A DNA stretch of 14,123 nucleotides, from contig JAFGTZ010000319.1 of NCBI GenBank assembly GCA_016938795.1, positions 1 through 14,123 on the forward strand, in the 5' to 3' direction. This document shows, in pieces, positions 7,326 through 13,923 of this stretch. Positions within the stretch are counted from its first letter, which is position 1, and every line of letters starts with the position of its first letter. The DNA is from Chromatiaceae bacterium (GTDB lineage Bacteria; Pseudomonadota; Gammaproteobacteria; Chromatiales; Chromatiaceae). The notes under the pieces were generated by a model. That model searched no databases. It had not been told where the DNA came from and saw nothing but the letters and a program-made list of their open reading frames with translations. A program made the position numbers and the translations under genes.

Positions 7326-8006
7326 TCAAGAGACCTGCTCCGGGAAGACGCGCCTAACCTCTTCCAGAACCCGATCAAGTACTTCAGCGATGGACATCGT
7401 GCTCGAATCCAGCATGATGGCATCCGTGGCCGGCCTCAGTGGCGCCGTCGCACGGCTGCGGTCACGCTGGTCGCGCTCGCATATATCCCGTATCAGATCC
7501 GGCAGACTAGCATCCAACCCCTTTTCCTTCAACTGTTTATAACGCCGATCCGCACGCACCTCGGGGCTGGCGTCGAGAAAGATTTTCAAGGGGGCCAGAG
7601 GAAAGACGACGCTGCCCATGTCGCGCCCATCCGCGACCAGTCCGGGCGCGAGCGCCTGACGGCGCTGCCACTCCAGCAAGGCCGCGCGCACCGGCGCATG
7701 GGCCGCCACGCGCGAGGCGGCCATGCCGGCGCGCTCGGTACGGATGGCGTCACTCACATCCTCGCCATCGAGCAGAACCCGGCGTCCCGCGAAGCCAAGC
7801 GGCAGACGCGCGGCAAGCGAGGCCATGGCCTCGGGATCATCGAGCGCAAGCCCCTCGCGCTCGGCGGCGAGCCCCAGTGCGCGATAGAGCGCGCCGCTGT
7901 CGAGACAGTGCCAGCCCAAGTGTGCCGCAAGCGCCTCGGCCAGGGTGCCCTTGCCGGTGCCGGAGGGGCCATCGATGGTGACCACTGGAACGCTGAGCAA
8001 GGTCAC
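7326..8006 (-). CDS. cmk: Cytidylate kinase
   Basis: The 226-residue enzyme phosphorylates CMP and dCMP with ATP in the cytoplasm. The P-loop GPSGTGKGT lies at residues 13-21, followed by LDSGALYRAL (35-44), the nucleoside-binding signature of Cmk. RTE at 89-91 and DGRDMGSVVFP (126-136) contact the substrate. An Arg-rich lid, RDQRDRSRATAPL, follows. The length is normal for gammaproteobacterial Cmk (about 225-230). The start codon is GTG (8006-8004), overlapping the aroA stop as GTGA, so it is translationally coupled to aroA. The aroA-cmk-rpsA-ihfB order is conserved in gammaproteobacteria. Confidence 0.96.
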   Translation of the reverse strand: MTLLSVPVVTIDGPSGTGKGTLAEALAAHLGWHCLDSGALYRALGLAAEREGLALDDPEAMASLAARLPLGFAGRRVLLDGEDVSDAIRTERAGMAASRVAAHAPVRAALLEWQRRQALAPGLVADGRDMGSVVFPLAPLKIFLDASPEVRADRRYKQLKEKGLDASLPDLIRDICERDQRDRSRATAPLRPATDAIMLDSSTMSIAEVLDRVLEEVRRVFPEQVS

Positions 8007-9325
8007 GCGCCACGCTCCTCGATACCCAGCCCTGCCTCAGCGGCCAGCATGGCAAAACCGGGGAAGGAGGTGTTGACGTTGGCGCAGTCACGAATCTCGA
8101 TGGGGCGCTGGGAGCGTAGCGCGGCGATCGCGAACGACATGGCAATGCGGTGATCGCCGTGTGAATCAATGGGGCCGCCTGGTCCAGCCGCACCGATCTG
8201 GCCGCCGCGAATGCGGATACCGTCCGCCAGAGGTTCGGCCTCGATGCCGAGCTGAGCCAGACCGTCGGCCATGACCTGGATGCGGTCGCTCTCCTTCACG
8301 CGCAGCTCCTCGGCGCCGGTGAGCAAGGTTTCACCCTCGGCGCAGGCGGCGGCAATGAAGAGTGCCGGAAACTCGTCGATGGCGAGCGGTACCTGATCGT
8401 GCGGAATTTCGATGCCGCGCAGCTGGGCATGGCGCACGCGCAGATCGGCCACCGGCTCACCACCGGCCAGACGTCGGTCGATGAGCTCGATATCCGCGCC
8501 CATGGCGCGCAGGATATTGATGACCCCAACCCGGGTTGGGTTGATGCCGACCCCTTCAAGCAGCAGATCCGAGCCCGGCGCGATGCTGGCCCCGACCAGA
8601 AAGAAGGCCGCCGAGGAAATATCGGCCGGGATGTTCAGTTGACAGGCGCTCAGCCGCCCACCGCCCGTGACACAGACCCGATTGGCGTGGCGGCGCACCG
8701 AATAGCCAAAGGCGGTGAGCATCCGCTCGGTGTGATCGCGCGTTGGCGCGGGCTCGCTCACGCAGGTTTCGCCCTCGGCGAAGAGGCCGGCGAGCAGCAG
8801 ACTCGATTTCACCTGGGCGCTGGCCACCGGCATCCCATAGTCGATGCCGCGCAAGCCGCCACAGGGCTCGATGCGCAGCGGGGCCGTACCCTCGGCGGAG
8901 GCGTGAATACGCGCCCCCATGAGGCTCAGCGGTTCGCTCACCCGGCGCATGGGGCGGCGCGTGAGCGAGGCGTCGCCCACCAGGGTCGTCTCAAAGGATT
9001 GTCCGGCTAAGAGCCCGGCGAGCAGGCGCATGGAGGTGCCCGAGTTGCCCATGTCGAGGGCGCCATCGGGCGCGCCGAGGCCGCGCAGCCCAACACCGCG
9101 CACCCGCACCCGGCCCGCCTCGGGGCCGCTGATCTCGACACCCATGCGCCGAAAGGCGGCAAGCGTGGCCAAGGCGTCGGCCCCTTCAAGAAAGCCGCTG
9201 ATCGTGGTCTCGCCCTCGGCCAGGGCCGCGAACATGATGGAGCGATGCGAAATCGACTTGTCGCCCGGCACCCGCAGGCGCCCGTTCAAGGCGCCTCCAG
9301 GCGCAACCTGGTATCGGATATCCAC
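8003..9325 (-). CDS. aroA: 3-phosphoshikimate 1-carboxyvinyltransferase (EPSP synthase), class II type
   Basis: The enzyme joins shikimate-3-phosphate and phosphoenolpyruvate to form EPSP, the sixth step of chorismate synthesis. All four motifs used to define class II EPSP synthases are visible. With a 440-residue protein they are GDKS (21-24), SAQVK (169-173), RDHTE (196-200) and NPTR (262-265). The position equivalent to CP4 Ala100 and E. coli Gly96 is Gly here (GNSGT), so that particular tolerance residue is absent. The start was set at GTG (9325), six bases after GGGA and just before the conserved IRYQVAPGG. An ATG at 9391 is also open and would add 22 residues with no family similarity and no visible ribosome-binding site. 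The stop overlaps cmk by four bases. Confidence 0.95.
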   Translation of the reverse strand: MDIRYQVAPGGALNGRLRVPGDKSISHRSIMFAALAEGETTISGFLEGADALATLAAFRRMGVEISGPEAGRVRVRGVGLRGLGAPDGALDMGNSGTSMRLLAGLLAGQSFETTLVGDASLTRRPMRRVSEPLSLMGARIHASAEGTAPLRIEPCGGLRGIDYGMPVASAQVKSSLLLAGLFAEGETCVSEPAPTRDHTERMLTAFGYSVRRHANRVCVTGGGRLSACQLNIPADISSAAFFLVGASIAPGSDLLLEGVGINPTRVGVINILRAMGADIELIDRRLAGGEPVADLRVRHAQLRGIEIPHDQVPLAIDEFPALFIAAACAEGETLLTGAEELRVKESDRIQVMADGLAQLGIEAEPLADGIRIRGGQIGAAGPGGPIDSHGDHRIAMSFAIAALRSQRPIEIRDCANVNTSFPGFAMLAAEAGLGIEERGA

Positions 9326-9466
9326 AGACTGTCCCAAGGGGTCTCCCGCGCGCGCGGCGGCGCGCATGATGCAATTGGCTAAACGCGCCATTCTAGTCAG
9401 CCCGTCCCATAGGGTAAACTTTGCGCTTTATCCACCACGCACCACTTCATGCCATCATCCAGCCCC

Positions 9467-9769
9467 ATGAGCATCACCCCACGTCAGAAACGCTGGCTCA
9501 AGCAGCAGGTTCATCATCTCAAGCCGGTGGTGCTCATCGGCCAGCACGGGCTCGGCGAGTCGGTGCTGGCTGAACTCGAAGTCGCGCTGGCCCATCACGA
9601 GCTGCTGAAGATCCGCATCAGCGTCGGGGATCGCGAGGAGCGCGACGCCATTTTGGCCACCATTGGCGAGCGCACCGGGGCCGCCCTGATCAGCCGCATC
9701 GGCAACGTGGCCGCACTCTATCGCCCCAACCCGCGCAAGCGCGATCCGCTGGTGCTGCCGCGCGACTGA
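9467..9769 (+). CDS. yhbY: YhbY family (CRM domain) RNA-binding protein
   Basis: The predicted 100-residue protein consists of one CRM domain (IF3-C-like fold). It closely parallels E. coli YhbY: SITPRQKRWLKQQVHHLKPVVLIGQHGL at the N terminus, ALAHHELLKIRI in the middle, and ALYRPN near the end. GQHG is the GxxG RNA-binding loop. YhbY associates with pre-50S particles and acts in ribosome assembly. The start was put at the second ATG (9467, MSITPRQK), matching the E. coli N terminus. The ATG at 9449 adds only six residues, and neither has a clear Shine-Dalgarno. It is divergent from aroA and convergent with the ATP-grasp gene. In many gammaproteobacteria yhbY lies next to rlmE/ftsH; here it stands alone. 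Confidence 0.94.
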   Translation: MSITPRQKRWLKQQVHHLKPVVLIGQHGLGESVLAELEVALAHHELLKIRISVGDREERDAILATIGERTGAALISRIGNVAALYRPNPRKRDPLVLPRD

Positions 9770-9779
9770 GTGCCCTCAG
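9766..9779. terminator. Small hairpin over convergent stops
   Basis: CTGAG and CTCAG pair around TGCC and cover the last bases of both yhbY and the convergent ATP-grasp gene. The 5-bp stem without a T-tract is a weak terminator candidate. Confidence 0.3.
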
Positions 9780-10612
9780 CCCGAGCGTGAGCGTAGCTGC
9801 TCCCAGGCCATCCAGCCCGAGGTGCGATCACGGCAGCACAGCACGGCCACCCGATCCGGCGCGCTCGAATCGGGTCGAATCTCGACATCCAGCGCCTGAA
9901 GCGCCTGCTGCTCATCCGCATCGAGCGCTCGGGTGCCAAAGACGGAGAGGATCAGCCCACCCGGTATCGGGGGTGGCGGCTCGTTGGATGTGCCGTCCAT
10001 CAGCGCGACCCAGGCCGGGATGAACTCCGGGCCATAGAGTTCGAAAAAGCCGTTGGAGCCGCGCAGATGCATCTCGATCGGCTGCCCGCCAATCAACTCC
10101 AGATTGCACAGCCCGGTATAACCGGGCAAGAGTCGGCGCACCCACTCAGCAACGCGCGCATCCAGATCCGGGCGCACCATACCCACATCCCACCACAGCG
10201 GACGCTCCTGGTTTTTTTCTGCCGAGGCGCAGGTATGCGCAAACCACAACGGCTCGCCATCCTGCACCAGACAATCACTGCTGGTGTGCTCACCCTCCAG
10301 ACGCTCACACCAGAAGGCGCCAGCCTGAAGCGGGACGGCATTGGCGCGCGCCCTCCCCGCTCCCAGCGCCATCCCGGCCAGATTGACGATGGGCTTGACG
10401 AACACCTCGGTCTCGGGCGACAGACCCAGATCGCACGGATCGACCCCGCAGGGCGCGGCGCGCAACCCCGCCGCCAGGGCCAGGGCCAGCTTGTCGTAAA
10501 CCTGACGATGCGCCGGATTGAGACGCCAGGCCGCCGCATCGCTCACCGCGACCTCGCTGTTTGGTTGCGGCTGAAAGAGCCAGGCCCGTTCTGGCAGCAC
10601 CCCGACGAACAT
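9776..10612 (-). CDS. ATP-grasp-like protein, function unknown
   Basis: The 278-residue soluble protein has no signal peptide or membrane segment. Its pattern fits an ATP-grasp fold. NPAHRQVYDKLALALAAGL (32-50) resembles the segment before the nucleotide lid. EVFVKP (69-74) offers the ATP lysine, Lys73. ERLEGEHTSSDCLV (103-116) fits the central sheet. GLCNLELIGGQPIEMHLRGS (167-186) carries the metal and phosphate residues Asn170, Glu172, Glu180 and Arg184. ATP-grasp enzymes join a carboxylate to an amine, thiol or other nucleophile through an acyl phosphate, but the substrate cannot be read here. GGGGG lies eight bases before the ATG. It begins 17 bases after the molybdopterin oxidoreductase stop on the same strand, so the two very probably share a transcript and a pathway. 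The fold call is motif-based and not certain. Confidence 0.7.
   Translation of the reverse strand: MFVGVLPERAWLFQPQPNSEVAVSDAAAWRLNPAHRQVYDKLALALAAGLRAAPCGVDPCDLGLSPETEVFVKPIVNLAGMALGAGRARANAVPLQAGAFWCERLEGEHTSSDCLVQDGEPLWFAHTCASAEKNQERPLWWDVGMVRPDLDARVAEWVRRLLPGYTGLCNLELIGGQPIEMHLRGSNGFFELYGPEFIPAWVALMDGTSNEPPPPIPGGLILSVFGTRALDADEQQALQALDVEIRPDSSAPDRVAVLCCRDRTSGWMAWEQLRSRSG
10351..10358 (-). other. KOPS octamer (FtsK-orienting sequence)
   Basis: The minus strand reads GGGGAGGG, matching GGGNAGGG and pointing leftward to the dif-like site. It lies inside the ATP-grasp-like gene. Confidence 0.5.
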
Positions 10613-10629
10613 GGTTCAGCCCCCGCAGC

Positions 10630-12705
10630 TCACAGCCGTTCGACCTCGCACAATCCCGACTTGAAGGGCGGAAAGCCGCTGATGGGATCGAGATGGCGGT
10701 CGTCCGTGAGTTCGTTGATGTTGGCGCTGTTCCAGCCGTGGGTGCAGTGCACCACGCCCGGCTTGATGCCCTCGGTGACCCGCGCCACAAAGACCACCGC
10801 CCCGCGTGGCGAGCGCACCCGCACCCGATCGCCGTCGCGAATGCCGCGCGCCGTGGCATCCTCGGGATGGAGTTCGACCAGCGGATTGGGAATGGCGCGG
10901 CGCATCCGCTCGATGTACTGATGCTGTGAATGGGTGTCGAACTTGGTGCGCGCCCCACTGGTGAGCACCAGCGGATAGGCCACGGCCAGCTCGGGCGTCG
11001 AGACCGGACTCTCCGCAGGCTCCTCCCAGACGGGCAACCCCTGATGCCCCGCCGCGCGCAGCTCCGCCGAGTCGAACTCCACCTTGCCGCTCGCGGTGGG
11101 AAAGCCGCGCAGCCGGTAGAGCCGATCGGCATCGAGGAAACCGTGATCGACCAGATCGTCGATGGCCTGGGCATAGACGGTCACGCCATTGGGGTCGTTA
11201 TAGACCTGTTCGCGAATCTCCTCCGGGATGCCGAGCGCGGCCTCGGCCCAGGAGGCCTCCAGATCGCCGTTCCAGAACAGCTCTCCCATGCCCAGACGGG
11301 TACCCAGCTCCAGAAAGATCTCGCCATCGGGGCGCGCCTCGCCGCGCGGTTTGACCACGGCGCGCCGATAGCGAAGCTCCCCTTGATAGGCGCAGCCCGG
11401 ATAGGCGATGAGCGCCGGGCGCTCCAGATTGGTGGCCGCCGGCAGCACGATGTCGGCCTGACGGGTGGCGGCGTTATGGAAAAAGTCGGTCGCGGCAAAG
11501 AACTCCAGCTCGCCGAGCGCGCGCTCCATGCGCCTGGAATTGGGCCACATGGCGGTGTTGATACCCATGGCCAGCAGCGCGCGGATGCGCTGCGGGCGGC
11601 CATCGAGGATGCAGTCGGGCAGCAGCATGCTCTGCGCCGCTGGCCAGTATTTGGTCCAGACCGGATAGACCTCGTCGCCGACGCGCGGCGGCAGCTCCTT
11701 CAGGCAGCGATCAAAGAGTTCGATGGGGCGCGGCAGCACCTTGTCGTTAAAGAAGCGATTGCCGCCCTCGCGATCGAGATTGCCCGTCACGGCCGAGAGC
11801 AGGATGACCGCGCGGTGGTTCTGAAACCCGTTGCTGTGCTGCACCGTGGCCGTGGGCGAGAGCGTGATCTGCGCCGGGGGCGTGGTGGCGAAGAGTTCGA
11901 CCGCGCGTTCCAGATCCGCCGGCGCAAGGCCACAGATGGCGCCCACCCGCTCGGGCGTGAAGTCGCGCACATAGTCGCGAAAGGCCTCGACCCCGCTCGC
12001 CCAGGCATCGAGAAAGGCCTGATCCTGCCAGCCGTGCTTGAAGATCAGATGATGAAACCCAAGCGCAAGCGCCCCGTCGGTGCCGGGACGCGGCTGGAGA
12101 TGCACATCGGCCTGCTCGGCGAGCGGCGTGCGGCGCGGATCGACCACGATCAGGGCGCGCCCCGGGCGGCGATTGGCGAACGGATGGGTGTCGAAGGGCG
12201 GGATGGAGCCGCGCGGATTGGTCGACCAGATGAGCTGACAGCGCGTCTTGGGCGAGGCGACGGTCGAGGTGGTCTTGATCTTGTAGCCGAAGGTGACCTT
12301 CTCGGCGACCATGGTCGCCGAGAAGCAGCAGCCGCTCTCGGTCATGTAGTTGGGCGAGCCGAAGGCATGCGCGAGACGCTGAAGCTGAGGGCGGGCCTCC
12401 TTGGTGTAGCCGGCAAAGAAGGCGACCGCCGGGGCGCCGTGCGCCTCGCGGGCGGCGCCGAGGCGCGTGGCAATGGTCTCCAGCGCCTCATCCCAGGAGA
12501 TGCGCTCGAACTGTCCGCTGCCGCGCGGCCCAACCCGCTTGAGCGGATGGATGAGACGCTCGGGATGGTTGCGCCGGTCGATCTGCGCATAGCAGCGCGG
12601 ACAGTCCGGCCCCTTGACTCGCACAGGTTCGCCCTGATCGTCGAGTTCCACCTCGATCGGGCAGTTGGCATCGCATTCGTAACAGGTACTGGGCATCGAG
12701 GGCAT
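10630..12705 (-). CDS. Molybdopterin (bis-MGD) oxidoreductase, cytoplasmic, DMSO reductase superfamily
   Basis: The 691-residue product has an N-terminal 4Fe-4S motif, Cys8-x2-Cys11-x3-Cys15-x19-Cys35. It is followed by HPERLIHPLKRVGPRGSGQFERISWDEAL (47-75), the hallmark of the molybdopterin oxidoreductase family. CCF at 126-128 is where the metal ligand falls, most likely Cys127. A molydop-binding C-terminal domain covers about the last 120 residues (LTSGARTKFDTHSQHQ, NPLVELHPEDA, DGDRVRVRSPRG, CTHGWNSANINELTDD). The start was set at ATG 12705. The frame stays open to 12906, but that extension runs into the integrase gene and encodes no Tat signal, so the enzyme is cytoplasmic. No Fe-S subunit or membrane anchor gene is adjacent. 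Asp12 directly follows the second cluster Cys, as Asp13 does in acetylene hydratase. The substrate is unknown. It is followed by the ATP-grasp-like gene. Confidence 0.9.
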   Translation of the reverse strand: MPSMPSTCYECDANCPIEVELDDQGEPVRVKGPDCPRCYAQIDRRNHPERLIHPLKRVGPRGSGQFERISWDEALETIATRLGAAREAHGAPAVAFFAGYTKEARPQLQRLAHAFGSPNYMTESGCCFSATMVAEKVTFGYKIKTTSTVASPKTRCQLIWSTNPRGSIPPFDTHPFANRRPGRALIVVDPRRTPLAEQADVHLQPRPGTDGALALGFHHLIFKHGWQDQAFLDAWASGVEAFRDYVRDFTPERVGAICGLAPADLERAVELFATTPPAQITLSPTATVQHSNGFQNHRAVILLSAVTGNLDREGGNRFFNDKVLPRPIELFDRCLKELPPRVGDEVYPVWTKYWPAAQSMLLPDCILDGRPQRIRALLAMGINTAMWPNSRRMERALGELEFFAATDFFHNAATRQADIVLPAATNLERPALIAYPGCAYQGELRYRRAVVKPRGEARPDGEIFLELGTRLGMGELFWNGDLEASWAEAALGIPEEIREQVYNDPNGVTVYAQAIDDLVDHGFLDADRLYRLRGFPTASGKVEFDSAELRAAGHQGLPVWEEPAESPVSTPELAVAYPLVLTSGARTKFDTHSQHQYIERMRRAIPNPLVELHPEDATARGIRDGDRVRVRSPRGAVVFVARVTEGIKPGVVHCTHGWNSANINELTDDRHLDPISGFPPFKSGLCEVERL

Positions 12706-12759
12706 GATGATCGTCCGGGCTCGGCTGAAGGATTGAAAGGCTGGGTGTGCGCCCATCCC

Positions 12760-12771
12760 CTTGAATTCAAG
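12760..12771. repeat. 12-bp perfect palindrome upstream of the molybdopterin gene
   Basis: CTTGAATTCAAG is a perfect 12-bp palindrome in the 76-base gap between the integrase stop and the molybdopterin oxidoreductase start. It lies 55 bases upstream of that start, where a repressor or activator could bind. Nearby TGGG and CCCA could form a weak hairpin. No regulator is encoded next to it. Confidence 0.35.
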
Positions 12772-12781
12772 TGCGCTGCGT

Positions 12782-13744
12782 TCAGGCCGGATCCCCTGGC
12801 GCGGCACTGGAGGGCGGCGGCAAGGCGCGCTCGAAGCGCTGACGCGCAAAGGGATCGCTCTCTTCAATGTAGCGCATGGCTGACTTGAGGTCTTTCCAGC
12901 CGACATAGTCCATCAGGGTCTTGATGTCCCAATCGCTTGCACTGGCCCAGGTGGCGAAGCCGCGCCGCAGCGAGTGCGCGCTGTAGCGCTCGACCTCGGC
13001 GATGCCGGCCTCGCGCAGCAGCCGTCTGAGCAGCGGGATGAGGCTGTTGGGATGCAGCGCCGCCTCGCCGACACGACCCCAGCGATCAATGCGACGCAAG
13101 AGCGGTCCCTGCGTCAGTCCGCCCAGACGCAGCCAGTCCTGCGTGGCTGTGACCGGGCAGAGGCGCGAGAGGGCCGGCACCCGGTAGTCGCGCGCCTGTG
13201 TGGTCTTGGTGCGCGGCAAATGAATGCGCATCCCCTCCCCGACCCGAATCTCCAGCCACTCCACCCGTAGCCGTCCCAGCTCATCGCCGCGAAAGGCGCG
13301 CCAGAACCCCAGCAGCAGCAGCGCCCGATCGCGGGCGGCGCGGCGCTGGCGGGCATGGTCGGCGTGCGTCTCGGCCTCGCCCGCGAGACGCTCGGCGAGC
13401 ATGCTGTCGAGTCGCACCAGATGCCCGATACCGAGCGGCGCGGCCTGCTGTTCGCGCGCCGGGTGCAGCTCGCCAATGCCGCGCAGCACCTTGCGCACCA
13501 CCGGCGCCTTGGTGGGATCGGGAAACCCCTGGTCGCGGTGCCACTGGCTGAGCGCCGCAAGCCGCAGGCGCAGCGTATTGAGCGCAAGCCGCCCCGCGTA
13601 ATCGGCCAGATAGCGCGCGATGCCATCCGCCGTGGCCGGCAGCAGGCCACCCCACTCCTCCTCGAAATGCCGAATGGCGCTCTGGTAGCTGCGCCGCGTA
13701 TTGGCGCGCGTGGCCGCCTGGATATAACGGTCGATCTCGCTCAT
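12782..13744 (-). CDS. Tyrosine recombinase (integrase), Cre-like catalytic layout
   Basis: The 320-residue protein has an N-terminal core-binding domain (about 1-95, ANTRRSYQSAIRHFEEEWG) and a C-terminal catalytic domain. Predicted catalytic residues are Arg152 (FRGDEL), Lys180 (PRTKTT), His257 and Arg260 (HSLRRG), Trp283 (GWKDL) and the nucleophile Tyr292 (AMRYIEE). The spacings R-K 28, H-R 3, R-W 23 and W-Y 9 equal those of phage P1 Cre (R173, K201, H289, R292, W315, Y324), including Trp where most family members have His. Only the K-H interval is shorter. Cre is 343 residues. GGGGTGAGG lies before the ATG. A 29-bp inverted repeat lies 57 bases upstream, and a kfrA-like gene diverges beyond it. 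No excisionase, phage or transposition genes are seen in the window. Dimer resolution or a stand-alone integrative role is inferred. Confidence 0.92.
   Translation of the reverse strand: MSEIDRYIQAATRANTRRSYQSAIRHFEEEWGGLLPATADGIARYLADYAGRLALNTLRLRLAALSQWHRDQGFPDPTKAPVVRKVLRGIGELHPAREQQAAPLGIGHLVRLDSMLAERLAGEAETHADHARQRRAARDRALLLLGFWRAFRGDELGRLRVEWLEIRVGEGMRIHLPRTKTTQARDYRVPALSRLCPVTATQDWLRLGGLTQGPLLRRIDRWGRVGEAALHPNSLIPLLRRLLREAGIAEVERYSAHSLRRGFATWASASDWDIKTLMDYVGWKDLKSAMRYIEESDPFARQRFERALPPPSSAAPGDPA
13233..13240 (-). other. KOPS octamer (FtsK-orienting sequence)
   Basis: The minus strand reads GGGGAGGG, matching GGGNAGGG and pointing leftward to the dif-like site. It lies inside the tyrosine recombinase gene. 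Confidence 0.5.
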
Positions 13745-13801
13745 GCCTCACCCCTATTGTGGCCCCGTCAAGAGGCGCTCCCGCCCTTAAAACCGGGGCT
13801 C

Positions 13802-13830
13802 AGATGGGATAATGCACAATTATCTCATCT
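13802..13830. repeat. 29-bp lox/dif-like inverted repeat upstream of the recombinase gene
   Basis: The arms AGATGGGATAA (13802-13812) and TTATCTCATCT (13820-13830) are inverted repeats with one mismatch, around the 7-base centre TGCACAA. The pairing can also be drawn as 12-bp arms around GCACA. Two 11-bp arms around a 6-8 base spacer is the usual core-site form for tyrosine recombinases. The inner ATAA/TTAT also occurs in dif. Its place between the divergent recombinase and kfrA-like genes makes it a candidate target site for that recombinase. It could instead be an operator. Confidence 0.6.
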
Positions 13831-13871
13831 TAAATTTTTGCTGCATCAGAATTTTTATCGGTCTAACATGC

Positions 13872-13897
13872 TATGTAATTATGTAATACGTAATACA
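13872..13897. promoter_or_regulatory. Tandem and palindromic operator-like repeats upstream of the kfrA-like gene
   Basis: TATGTAAT occurs twice in tandem (13872-13879, 13880-13887) and a third copy with one change, TACGTAAT, follows at 13887-13894. The last two also form a near-palindrome: TGTAATAC and GTAATACA (13882-13897) are symmetric except for one base pair. KfrA proteins are known to repress their own promoters through direct and inverted repeats, so this is a plausible autoregulatory operator. It ends 26 bases before the ATG. No clear -35/-10 pair was assigned in the AT-rich DNA around it. Confidence 0.55.
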
Positions 13898-13923
13898 GAA
13901 CGAAATCGACGGAGAGGCCGAGC

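Noticed and set aside
10930..12888. 652-codon open frame on the plus strand opposite the molybdopterin gene
   Set aside because: It is a GC-bias shadow. The minus-strand frame has clear family motifs throughout, while this frame has none and no ribosome-binding site.
12706..12906. N-terminal extension of the molybdopterin oxidoreductase to 12906
   Set aside because: It overlaps the integrase 3' end in another frame, encodes no Tat or other known domain, and the Fe-S motif begins right after the ATG at 12705.
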